A stretch of DNA of 64,000 bases, from NCBI GenBank assembly GCA_946406115.1, contig OX291545.1:26159153-26223152 (forward strand), given 5' to 3'. Origin of the DNA: Apoda limacodes (Eukaryota; Arthropoda; Insecta; Lepidoptera; Limacodidae). Shown here one piece after another: positions 46,349 to 57,045 of the stretch. The position numbers and the translations under genes are program-made. The first letter of the stretch is position 1, and every line of letters starts with the position of its first letter. The notes below the pieces were generated by a model, which was not told where the DNA came from, ran no database searches, and was given only the letters and a program-made list of their open reading frames with translations.

Positions 46349-47235
46349 CGGAGGTAAGACCCTATTTTTCGCTCCAATGACTTCACTAATGATCGAAAGG
46401 TTTGTTTGGTTTAAGAGCTATAAATTTAAGAATTTCAAGTTTATAAATGTCAAAATATATATCTATATTTTCGGTCAGTCAGTAAATTCTTAGTGAAAGT
46501 TGGTTCGTTTTATTTAAGTTGCATGTACTTGTACATAATAATTGATGTAAATTAGTTAGCAATCTAATATTTAAGTATCTACTCAAATAAATTTTTTGTA
46601 ATAAAAGTATGTATATGATGTTTTTTTTATCCAACTCCTAGTGACTTATAAAGTCCTAGTACATCCATCTTACAAACACACACAAAATCTTCATAGAAGT
46701 AAGAAATACAATAAAAACATACATACATAGAAATAATCCTTCTTCGTTTATGACTCCCCGAAGGTTAGAGTCTTAGAAGAAAATATATTATACCTAAAAA
46801 CATGCCATATCTATGGCTATATCATCAATATAAATAAATACTTTCATAGCAACGATACAAGGAATGTAAGGGTCGCAGGTTCAAGTCCTTTTGACTTCAA
46901 CTCCAAGGGAGTTATGGATAAAAATGATTTTATTAGTCATAACCTTTTTGCAATCTTTAGCCTTGGTTATTTTTATGTATTATGTTCATAATATTAAGAT
47001 GTTTAATGTATGTGACAGTACTCCCATACAACGTACTTCTTATGGCCTATAGAGAACAAGCTATCTATCTTTCTCCCATTAGAAAGAAAGAGATATAAGT
47101 TCCACAGATACTTTGTGCTGACGTGGCGCACTCCGCAGTTTAGCACGTAGTAATATATGTACATATAATTTGTTGTTTAGGTATGAATGCGTATTTGCCG
47201 AGATAAGACGTGTGATTTCTAAGCGATCGCGCTAA
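46349..47235. other. Intergenic, no gene recognised
   Basis: AT-rich. A tRNA-like B-box phrase (ggttcaagtcc at about 46878) was seen but does not fold as a tRNA. Confidence 0.5.
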
Positions 47236-47492
47236 GGGGCCGTCCATTAATCACGTGAGGATCGAAAGGGGGGGAGAGGGTCCGGCAAAAATCACGAAAT
47301 ATCACAAGGTTTTGTGTAGTAAGATATTACGTGTATTTATTTTTTCGTCAAAATTCTAAAAATTTTAAGATTTTTTGTAGGTACAAAAAAATACACGTGA
47401 TTTATTAATCTTAAACCTCACCACGTATCACCGAGGGGGAGTGGGGGGTTAAAAAATGCTAAAAAAACATCACGTGATTAATGGACGGCCCC
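47236..47492. mobile_element. 257-bp MITE with about 24-bp TIRs and TAA target repeat
   Basis: Ends GGGGCCGTCCATTAATCACG and its exact reverse complement (CGTGATTAATGGACGGCCCC); TAA lies at 47233-47235 and again at 47493-47495. A 3-bp TAA duplication is the habit of PIF/Harbinger elements, so that class is a tentative call. No ORF inside. Confidence 0.8.
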
Positions 47493-47495
47493 TAA

Positions 47496-48424
47496 GACCG
47501 CGCGTGCCATCGTCGTCGCCTCGCTTCAGGCGCATGATGTCATTGACCCGACTGGTTCAGTGTATTATAGCATGACTATAGCTGTTTGCGCATAGGGGAC
47601 AAATTGGCTTGCGCTGAATGAGCTCACGAAAGTGAGACTTCTGTAAGTTAGTATTATTACCTTTTTAGTGCTTTGTGCTGAAAACTATTGCACACTTATA
47701 TAATCCAGTCAAGTAAATAGGTCACGAATCGTGTGACACAGCAATAATGCAATTACAAATATTTGCCTACAAATTGACATAATGCGCATTAATTATTCTT
47801 ATAGAGTAAATAAGTACGTATAGAGGGCCAAAGGGTAAATAAAGTTTATCATTCGGATCTTGAACCGTTTGAAGTTTTCCACTATTAAAGATTCATTGGT
47901 GGAAAAGCGTAAAAATCCTAGGTCTGTGGGTGTAATTAGGAGCGCTTAGACTTTTTGAGCATGAACATGACACGTTTCTTTGCGTGCATAGCCGTTCAAA
48001 CGGCCAGATAAGGTTGAACTATCTTCACAGACGTATCTGTAGCGTGACCAGCCTAACAATTCGGCGACTCATCTAAACAAAAATGACTAGATACTTGCAC
48101 CAACGCGCTACCAAACCCAAAAATTCCAATGACTTCTAATATTATAAAAAGAATAAATAATAATAGGTAGTGTATGTCTAAAAAGTGGCAGATTTTAAGA
48201 GTTCTGATTGTCTATTTAAACCAATTGCTAATATTTAGTTCATTCTGAATTAGGTACAGTTGAGATTTTTTTGGGAAATAACTCTTATAGGAAATGTTTA
48301 AAACTGGAAAATGCAGACAAAAAGAAGAAAAAAAAACAGGCAAAAACGGTAGCTAGAGAACTAGATACAGGTGCACGAGGTACTAAACCTGACCGGCAAT
48401 CAGCAATTGGTTAATGTATTTTGA
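47496..48424. other. Intergenic, no gene recognised
   Basis: Nothing supported on either strand. Confidence 0.5.
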
Positions 48425-48555
48425 TGGTGGCAAACAAGCCAACGATCTTACCTAATGGTAAGCGCTCACTGCAGCCTATGGACGCTTGCATCACTCGCGC
48501 ATTGCCGACTCTTTAATAATCTAACACCTCCTTTTCTCTTGAAAAACCCATACTT
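48425..48555 (-). mobile_element. Old LINE 3'-end fragment
   Basis: Reads 'ggtggcaaacaagcc ... gcctatggacgcttgca ... cactcgcgcattgccga', the end of the LINE at 16551-16690, with several changes. Confidence 0.75.
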
Positions 48556-48904
48556 CACCTCATTTGGGCACGCTATTGGATAGAGAAACGCTGCGCATTG
48601 CTTTCTGCCTCAGATTCGGTCTGCGAATTTGCGAACAGCACACATGTATGGGGAAAGGTTGTGGAAGAACAGGGACATCACGGTCTATTTTGTTCCATAA
48701 GTGCTGGTAGGGCGTCCCGCCACGCCAATATGAACCAGATTATTTGCCGGACGGCATTTATTTAAAACCATGGAAGCGGGAGAGAGCGTAACAATACATT
48801 TTTATATCTGGTTACATATTTCTGTAGACTCACATTTTTGAAATTAGCTTTGCACAAAGAGAAAAATAGAAATATGAATTGGCAGCGCTAGTTTAACGCT
48901 AATA

Positions 48905-49945
48905 ATTTGTTACTTAATGAAAAAAAAAACCAAATGTGTTAAATTTACATTACCAAATGTTAGTCAGAGACAGACATGTATTAATATTAATGGCGAGCAA
49001 TTAGAACTTGTTAATTCAACAGTCTTTCTTGGCATAACGCTGGACTCCAAACTTCAATGGGGTCCTCATATTCATTACCTAGTCAAAAAACTTAGCTCTG
49101 CTGTGTATGCGATCAAGAAAATAAGACAATTGACCGATGTCGACACTGCAAAAATAGTATATTTTAGCTATTTCCATAGTTTAATGACATATGGTATCCT
49201 ATTGTGGGGTAGCGCTGCTGATGTAAATAAAATATTTTTGTTACAAAAAAGGGCAATTCGTGCTATTTATAAATTAGGATCTAGGATATCTCTGAGTGTC
49301 GCAGTACATATATGAAAATCTTTTATATGTACATAAAAATATCAATAGTTTCAGCAAGAAAAGTGACGTTCACAAAGTAAATACTAGAAGTAAAAATAAG
49401 CTGTTGGTGCATGATACACGTCTACACAAAATAAGTAACTCTTTTATGGGGCAATGTTATACTAATATAATACACTTAATAATATATAATACACTTTTAC
49501 AACAAAGTTCCCAATAAAATTCAAAATCTATCAATAAGTAAATTTAAATCTTTTATCAAGCAGGTACTTTGTAAAAACTTTTTACTAAAAAGGCATACTA
49601 CAATATTTCAGACTATGTAAATGATAAAAATCCTTGGGACTGATGATGCTCAATTACAGGATGCATAGGTAAACCAAATTAAAATGGAAATAACATAAAA
49701 TTGTACGACTAAAAATCTTTTATTTAACACATTAATTGTATTTTAGTTTATTTGTATTATTGATAGTGTTTTTAAAAGAGTAACTATCGAGTTTCTTGCC
49801 GGATTCTTCTCGGTAGAAATCAACAACATTGTGAACCGGCGGGAAGGTGGGAGGGTTCAAAAAATAATATTTTATAACTTTGACGATTCAAAAGTGATTG
49901 TAAAATCCTTATTTGAATAAACCATTTTGACTTTGACTTTGACTT
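48905..49945 (+). mobile_element. LINE reverse-transcriptase C-terminal remnant with (TTTGAC)n tail
   Basis: A 132-codon frame holds VFLGITLDSKLQWGPHI, KKIRQLTDVDTAKIVYFSYF, MTYGILLWGSAAD and LLQKRAIRAIYKL, typical of the RT thumb/C-terminal region of Jockey/CR1-group LINEs. A frameshift near 49290 moves the rest (SQYIYENLLYVHKNI, SFMGQCY) to the next frame. The 3' end has 'gagtttcttgccggattct' and TTTGACTTTGACTT. Dead copy. Confidence 0.8.
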
Positions 49946-50099
49946 AGTTCGCAAGGGTAACCCTCTTAAGAAGTATTACTAGATATTAAACACTTTGATA
50001 CCACGTTTTACTAGGGAAGAATTTTGATGAAACGAAGATCTGCAATTATCTTTTGATATTGTGAAGGCGACGATAGTAGAGAGTGATTATGTGCATTGT

Positions 50100-50345
50100 G
50101 CAGACGCGACGCTACCTTCATAACCGTAACCGTAAGACGTTAACTGCTCAAAGTAGGCCTCTCCATATGTTTCTACAATGACATGACGTGCGTATTGCTT
50201 GCATACAGTGGCTTTCTGCGGTGCAAATCAAATCATCTCTCTCCCACGTAGAGTAAGGTGTCGTCCCACGCTGAGTCTTTGTAGCTTGTAGTCGCCTATC
50301 GAGAACCTTTCTTTTGCATCAGCTGTCGATTTGATGAGTAATGTG
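50100..50345 (-). mobile_element. Decayed RTE LINE 3' copy A
   Basis: Follows the same order as the better copy next to it (gttaactgctcaaagtaggc, acaatgacatgacgtg, cccacgctgagtctttgta), with many changes. Confidence 0.55.
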
Positions 50346-50379
50346 GCCTTCTTTTTGCCTATTTAGCTTAGTGAATATT

Positions 50380-50630
50380 CAAGCAATGTTGGTGTCGTTC
50401 GACGTAGTCGTTTCAGCCGGAAGACGTTCACTGCTCAAGGAAGGCCAACCCCATATATCGGTTTCCTGCGGCTCTGATTATGTCGTTTGCCCACCTGGTA
50501 GGAGGCCATCCCACGCTGTGTCTTCCGATCCATGGTCGCCACTCGAGAACCTTTCTTCCCCATCGGTTATCGGTTCGACGAGCGATGTGTCCTGCCCATT
50601 GCCACTTCAGCTTATTTGAGCTTTGTCGGT
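50380..50630 (-). mobile_element. RTE LINE 3' copy B
   Basis: The minus strand reads KLKWQWAGHIARRTDNRWGR, LEWRPWIGRHSVGWPPTRW and NDIIRAAGN, the conserved RTE C-terminal block. It lies directly after copy A in the same orientation. Confidence 0.8.
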
Positions 50631-50819
50631 AATTTTGCTTCTTCTGTGCTTAGTTTCCATTTCATAAAAGAAACACAAAGTACAGCGCTGAGCTCCTCTG
50701 AGCTATAAGAAACGAAAAGTTAGAGACCACGTTTTTGTACCATAAGATAAATAAGTCATCGCTAGCAGCACACTCATAAGAGAAGTGCGTTTATGGTTTT
50801 CAATAAGGTAAGGTCTCCT

Positions 50820-51300
50820 TTTTTAAGCAATGTATGACCGCGCTTCTGCTTCACGCTTCTGGCGTGGTGCCTTTGAAGATAATAGAATTAAAGAGGCTCT
50901 AAAGGACTTTAATTATCGTTGTTCCACCTGCTTTCAGAAGCTCTGACGAAATTTCATCATCACCCGCCATCTTATTGTTTTTAAGTTGTTTCAAGGCCAT
51001 TATAATCTCATAAATGTTGGTGACTTTAGATTTTTAGCGGATTTCCTCATTAATGACTTAATGGCTATAGAAATACGTAGCATATATTATAGCTCGTTAT
51101 AGCTCGCCATCTCGTTTTTCTTAGCAGTCTGCCTATTAGTCGTCGTCGTTAGACGTTTGAAGCGAGGCATGGCGCTTAGGGCGTCCTGTTAGCCTGTAAG
51201 CTGAGCTAGATTCCTTCCATCAGGTTTTCGTGACTGCTTTGACAAACTACACTTGTAGCCTCCTTGACACTTTTGTAAAAGGAGTTATAATAGGGTCCGT
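50820..51300 (-). mobile_element. Decayed RTE reverse-transcriptase region
   Basis: The minus strand shows KMAGDDEISSELLKAGG, the RTE RT motif with the usual 'GDD.ISSELLK' series, near 50925-50985; flanking sequence is too broken to read. Probably the same old element as copy A. Confidence 0.6.
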
Positions 51301-53160
51301 CCTCGGCAGAGGGATAACTTTTACGTTGTTGTCGTACGGCGTAAGGCTCTCTTGTTCGCTTGTTGAAAGCACTCGCTGATGGTAGCTTAGCTTAATGACG
51401 GGTAGGAGATTCGATGGGCACGTTAATTTGACGTAAGATATAATAAGAGCGAGGATGCGGTCTAGATGCTGTAAGCTGACCAGCTATCCTCGTGGTCATA
51501 CTGGTTTGACAAACTAGTATGGCCACTAGGAAACGGCGGCTGTTAAGGTCTTTCTTGAATTTGTCCGAGTAACCAGACTATTCGCAGGGCCATTTTCGGG
51601 CGGGAGTCAGAGGGACATACTCGTAATAACGAGAAATCCATCTCGCATTTCTACCAAAAGTTAGGCTTACGTTCTGTAAAAGCGCTATGTCAAGTATTTC
51701 CAGCTTGTCATTAATGGCTAATAGGAGCTTTCAAGACAGCTACTCTTTAGAGCTATAATTTTAAATTTTAGTAAGTCAATCAGTCTGCAGAGAACTTTGC
51801 CATTGGTAGTATTGCAGTACTATGAACGGTGCTTGCTAACTTTTAACATTTACATACACATTCACGTAAATCGGAATAAATTGCCTAAGTATTGTTGGGA
51901 AGTGCGGTGAAGAGGTACGAGGTGATGATCAGCTGATGACTGGTCATGGCTATTCGGTATTGATAACCGGTCGCGGCAATTTGATGGTACTTATACCCAC
52001 CAAGTGACCCCAAAACATAATGCATTTGCCTCTCCTATTTTCTCTCTTTCTCACCCTTTCTCTGTCTCTCTCTCCCTCTTGGTAGTTTCACGGAATGTCT
52101 AAAAAAGTATCTGAACAATTTTGGAGTAAACAGAAAATAATAAGGGCAGCAAGAAAATTTTATAATTTTCCTCTTAAAAGGATACGATTCGCGATTTCTC
52201 ATTTGTTTTTGACAGTTACTGATCAATCGCTGTGAAATTTCTTAGTCATAATTCCAAGCCAAATACCTATGTCAGTGATTTTCCAAAATCTACTAGAAAT
52301 ATTTTTTGGAACCATTTGTATGAAAAACTAGAATCCTGTATAACTTTTGAACTATACAAGTTAATAGAAAAACTGGCACACTGCATACCTAGATATTTAT
52401 TACTAAAACATGTCTTTAAATATTCGTGGTGTTTGAATAGCAAGTGTCAAAAATTAGTGAGAAATTCGTTTGTATGAAGCACGCTGAGAGGTGTTCCGAA
52501 TCGTATTTTCTTAACGCCGGATTACAGGTGAAATACTAGAAATACAATAGTAATATGTATGAGCTTTTAGTAGGAATTTAGTAAGCAATAGTTTTCATGT
52601 CATCAATTTGTTCGTATTTAAGCAATAACTGTCGCATAAGCAAAAAACAAAAAGGATACCTTTTTCCCAAGATGGTGGTGCAAGGGCAACAGCTATCGAT
52701 GAGGACTTTTAGTATGTTTAACGGGAGCACGGCTCACTCGCGCCCCCCGCCTATATACGCCTGTGCTACCTAAGTAGTAGTGCCTAGGGAAAGAAACGGG
52801 GATTTTCGTCTCAATCAGTAAAAATCAGTTTAAATATATCAGGGCCTTACTCGGTCTATGGAGCCTTAATTTGACACGATGGACAAGTAACGATGATTAT
52901 TTAGTGAAGAGAAGAAAGTATCGATTTCTGCTTACTTTAAAGAAAATAGTTTCTATAGTGAGGGGCGTTTTGTCGACAAGCATTATACGCATTGAATGCG
53001 CTCAATGCTCTCTATGCGCACATTCGGTCGTTCTGTTGGACAAAAATGTATGCACTATGACGACATTTCCGGACCGCATTCAACGCATTGGCTGCACGCG
53101 CTCGGGAGGTAGAGCAGTTGATGCGCTGTCAAATAGTTAACGGCCATATTCCTTGTTTAC
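51300..53160. other. Repeat-derived and unassigned DNA
   Basis: Contains a CT-rich microsatellite-like tract (52030-52080) and the second copy of the 5.05 kb repeat at 52305-52500. No gene recognised. Confidence 0.5.
52305..52500 (+). repeat. Interspersed repeat, copy 2
   Basis: Aligned by eye with 5050-5215; both run through the same series of phrases in the same order, with small indels. Family not recognised. Confidence 0.6.
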
Positions 53161-53164
53161 ATTT

Positions 53165-53240
53165 GGTGAACAGAACGATTTCAATGCGTATGCGATGTCA
53201 TAGCTCTCAATGATGTCAATAGAACGCACCTTTTATTTTG
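53165..53240. repeat. About 70-bp repeat flanking the BEL remnant
   Basis: 'gaacagaacgatttcaatgc' to 'gtcaatagaacgcacctttt' recurs at 55350-55430 and, by duplication, at 61415-61495. It brackets the BEL/Pao remnant, so it could be old LTR material; the element ends were not confirmed. Confidence 0.5.
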
Positions 53241-53266
53241 GGGAGGGGCAGTCATTTTTTGTACAC

Positions 53267-54936
53267 TCAATAACACAACACAACAGCAAAAGTCCAACAT
53301 CGATCGAGAACACGCATATTGGACACAGCCTTAGAGCGGTCGAGAAACACGCATATCGTATACACTCCATCAGACAAAAACTGAAGGACTTCCTTCAGAT
53401 AGCGATTTGCACCCTTAAAGATTGTGCCACAGTCCGAGCGAATTAAATGAGGGAGACCACGCCGACTGACAAACCACGACAGACATGCGACAAAGGCCTC
53501 CGTAGACAAGGCTGAAACGAGCTCCAGATGCACAGCCTTGGAAAACAAACAGACGAAGACAGATGTAGGCGCCGAACCATCTCACACCACCTGTACCATT
53601 TTTAAAGACGGCGTGATGTGGAACAAATAATGTTCGTTGCCTTCCAACTCGAACTGCGAAACCGACATGTGACCGAGAGATTCGTATTCGCGCATAAAAT
53701 CCAAGTATTTTGTGCGGCATTCTTTATCACGACGCATCCGGCGCTCCATGGATAATAACCTTTTTTCGGCTATTTTCCAGGAGTCGCCCAGGCGCGGACG
53801 AGGGGATGGCTGGGGCTCTTCGATTTCCCAAAAGCGCTGAAGGGAGTCAGCGAGCGAGACTCCCACCTGCACGGACGAATCCGTAGACGCCTGAGCAGCG
53901 AGAGAATGTGCTGGGCCCATTATAACAGATCTGAGATCAGTCGGAACAGCGACCAACCCACAAGCAATCCAAGGACATCAGCGCCAAGCAAAAGTTCTAC
54001 AGGACCAGGTAGGTGGAACTTTTCATCGGCCAACTGCAGACTGGACGAGAGATCCAGCACGTCGTGAGGTGATGACCTAAAATATCCCTCAGGACAACAG
54101 CTCCTAGAAGATACTGCATGCTAGGATGGAGCAAGGAGGAAAAGGAAAACGAGACTGTATCCACGACGATGTCCACCCGTAGACCCCCTACTCCAGAAAT
54201 CCCATGACTCCGCGAACTTTCCTGTTAGCGGAGACACTTCACCAGCCACAGCGACATTAGACACCCCTGAGCGCCTGAGTCCAAAATGGCGCGCACAACC
54301 ACACTAGGTCCGCGCGGTGAGTGGACTACAACCTGCGCGGTGGGTAAAACAGTTGTGACAGGTAGTGGAGAGACTGGTGAAACGGCTGCCACGAGTCAAC
54401 GGGCGTTGGTCCGACCTGAGCACCGTACTTGGCCCCGGGACACCGGTGGCTCATAATCATCCCGTGGGCTCGCTCGCGGTGAACGGGGCGGGGAAGGTCG
54501 ATGTTGCACTGGGGACGGGGGCGATTGAGTTCGATTCAGCGGCGACGAACCCCCGCCCGTGCGAGCCGTAGACACACCTCCATGTACCATCCGAGGATCA
54601 TCCGAGGATGGGCATGCATAAGTCCGGGTGGTGACCCCAACCACACGTTGTACAAGGTCGCGGCTGACGACAGTCCTTGGTTAGGTGCTCCCCCAAACAA
54701 AAGTAACATAGGCCTAGCGTACGGGTAAGAAATCGTTTTCGGGCCACCCTAGATTTTCTGAACTGGTGGCAATCCCGAATGGTGTGTCCCGGTTCGTAAC
54801 ACACCCCACACCGTTCAGTCCGTGCAACTGTCAAAATTCTGGGGGGCCGAAATGACCCGGTACCTCTCGATGTCCAGGGACGAGGTTGTTGACGGGGTCC
54901 AGACGAGGGTTGTTGACGGGGTCCAGACGGGGCCAA
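53267..54936 (-). mobile_element. Internally deleted BEL/Pao retroelement (gag, protease, partial RT, integrase)
   Basis: Order on the minus strand: gag zinc knuckles (54936-54598: C-2-C-4-H-4-C, then two C-2-C-3-H-4-C), protease with ILDSGAQ near 54275 and the downstream LLGADVLG, an RT-linker region (53956-53582: RFWEIEE, GDSWKIAEKRLLSMERRM, YLDFMREYESLGHMS), then integrase core (53560-53267: FSKAVHLELVSALSTEAFVA, RRGLPHLIRSDCGTIFKGA). The RT and RNase H block between the last two is missing, and the frames are shifted. A dead remnant. LTRs not found with certainty. Confidence 0.8.
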
Positions 54937-55934
54937 AAATCGTGACGGTCCAGATTGTGGCTCGGCGGGTAAATTCTCCAGCTTCTAACTCTGGTCGTCC
55001 AAAAACGACACTAAAGTATCAAAAGTAGGTATGTGTGACGCCGAGTAACCTCCATGCAACCCCTGACGTCATAGGGCAATTTTTTTAAAACAATGTGCAA
55101 CAATAAAAATGACCACTCTGTTACAGGGAACTTTAGGCCCCTCAACGCATTTGTCGCCACCAAAATAGGGTTAAGCAGCTCCGTTAACCGATGACAGTTG
55201 TGGAATACCTAAAATGGCAGCTACATGAGTATCCGCAATGCGACAGTTATTTTGGTGCCGCTTCACTAATAACTCCCTGGCTATATGTCCAAATGTTTCA
55301 CTAAACAGAGTGGCTCATCCCTGATAGACGTTAAAAGGTAACTTAATTTTTGTGAGTTGAACAGAACGATTTCAATGCGTATACGATGTCATAGCTCAGT
55401 GCTGTCAATAGAACGCACCTTTAGTGGAACCACGAGTACATTGGCAATCCTACAAGACCCACTTACGGTCTAGTGGAACGCATCAGTGGAACCAAGACCG
55501 TAAAGTTTTGTACAAAGAGAATATGATAACTACTGGTTTTGTCATGTGTTTATATCGTTTGCTGATGTGACATGTTTTTTATATTTTGAAAGATGTCGAA
55601 ATATTCTCGCAGGACAGTTTTGTAGCGTCGTTTTTTGTAAACAACACTCGTTACAGCTGGTAGTGGTGTTTACAATAAGGGGTTACTAGAACAAATTTAA
55701 TTTTATTTTTTAATATTGTAATATTACTTACCCGAGTATTATTTTAATCAAGACGACTATACACATTTATTACTTGACTGATACAGGAAGGATTATTTGA
55801 GTAGTTATTGACCACCAGGAAACATAATTCCTTGTGGACTACCAGGAAGAACTCAAAAATAATAAGGTCTTTGAAGTTAGCATACTATTTTGAGTCAAAT
55901 GCAAAACAAAGTATACCTAAATTTGCCGTTTTTG

Positions 55935-56380
55935 GGTTCCGTACCTGAAAGTTAATTAGGAACCCTATTACTAAGGCTTCGCTGTCCGTCCGCCCATCCG
56001 TCTGTCACCAGGCTGTATCTCATGAACCGTTATAGTTAGACAGTTGAGATTTTCACAAAAGATGTATTTCTGTTGCCGCTATCACAACAAATACTAAAAA
56101 ACAGAATAAAATAAATATTTAAGGGGGCTCCCATACAACAAACGTGATTTTTTTGCTCGATTTGCTCGATACTGATTATTGCAACAGGCAGACGCTTAAA
56201 ATATTCACAGAATATTTAGTAATATAGTCACTTCAAAAATAAATAATTAAAAAACTAAAATAAAACAAATATTTAGGGGGGGGGGTCCATACAATAACCG
56301 TGTTTTTTTTTGCCTTTTTTATATACATATAATGGTACGGAACCCTTCATGCGCGAGTCCGACTCGCACTTGGCCGATTA
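55935..56380. repeat. Lepidopteran GGTTCCGTACC / GAGTCCGACTCGCACTTGGCC repeat
   Basis: Runs from 'gggttccgtacctgaaagtt' to 'gcgcgagtccgactcgcact' plus 'tggccg', the well-known dispersed element of moth and butterfly genomes. Its duplicate is at 62000-62445. It includes a G10 run and A-rich tracts; no ORF. Confidence 0.75.
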
Positions 56381-56764
56381 TTTATCCGTTATATTATAAA
56401 ATTTGCCGTTGAGCTATTTTTTGAAAAAAGACCATCGGCTAACCTATGCAGAATGTTATTATGTAAGGGTGATAGGGACCTGCAAAGTGGATGAGAATTT
56501 GTTATTTTTTATCCGCTGTTCATTTATAATGTTGAAAATTTGCCGTTAAGTAACTTTTAGAAAAAGGGTAGGGTTGTTTAAAAAAATAATAACTACGCAA
56601 ATAAAAACAAGTTATCAAAGACATTACAGTTCCTTAATATCTTTAGTAGGATAAACGAGTACAATAAAAGTGAATGACGACAACATATTATTCTCTTTAG
56701 TGTAGGAGTGTATTGAATTTGTGTGGCAAGCTTCCTAATAATGTCCTTCTGGATGTTTTGCACT

Positions 56765-57045
56765 TTAACCATCGACACTAAAGTCTTCAGCTTCTTCGGT
56801 GTCTATGAATTGTTGTAATTCTTTGTATATTGCTGTGATTTCGTTACTTTTTTCAACATTTAGATTTCCAATGTTTTCTTTAATTTCGACAGAACTTCTA
56901 GAGCAAAAATAATCTAGAGGTAAAGCGTGTCCTTGTACAGCTATATCTGCACCAATAGCACATCTTGGTGCTGATATAGGCTGTCTGTAAATACATTCAA
57001 AATTTCCAGTCGGAGCTTTGGGGTCCTCTGCGTGGTCTATAATTA
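56765..57045 (-). CDS. TTLL3: TTLL last exon (copy 1)
   Basis: Acceptor 'tgctctacag' and a phase-1 join gives VIIDHAEDPKAPTGNFECIY then RQPISAPR, the segment that follows the ATP-grasp core in TTLL3 proteins. The tail is acidic and ends FSVDG, then TAA at 56765-56767. Confidence 0.85.

Noticed and set aside
46299..46493. Small ORF with MSLIPKFHANRFTVKK and its twin at 45448-45684
   Set aside because: Both lie in the arms of the foldback element and exist because the arms are inverted copies.
46860..46920. tRNA-like B-box (ggttcaagtcc)
   Set aside because: No matching A-box, acceptor stem or cloverleaf could be drawn around it; at most an old SINE piece.
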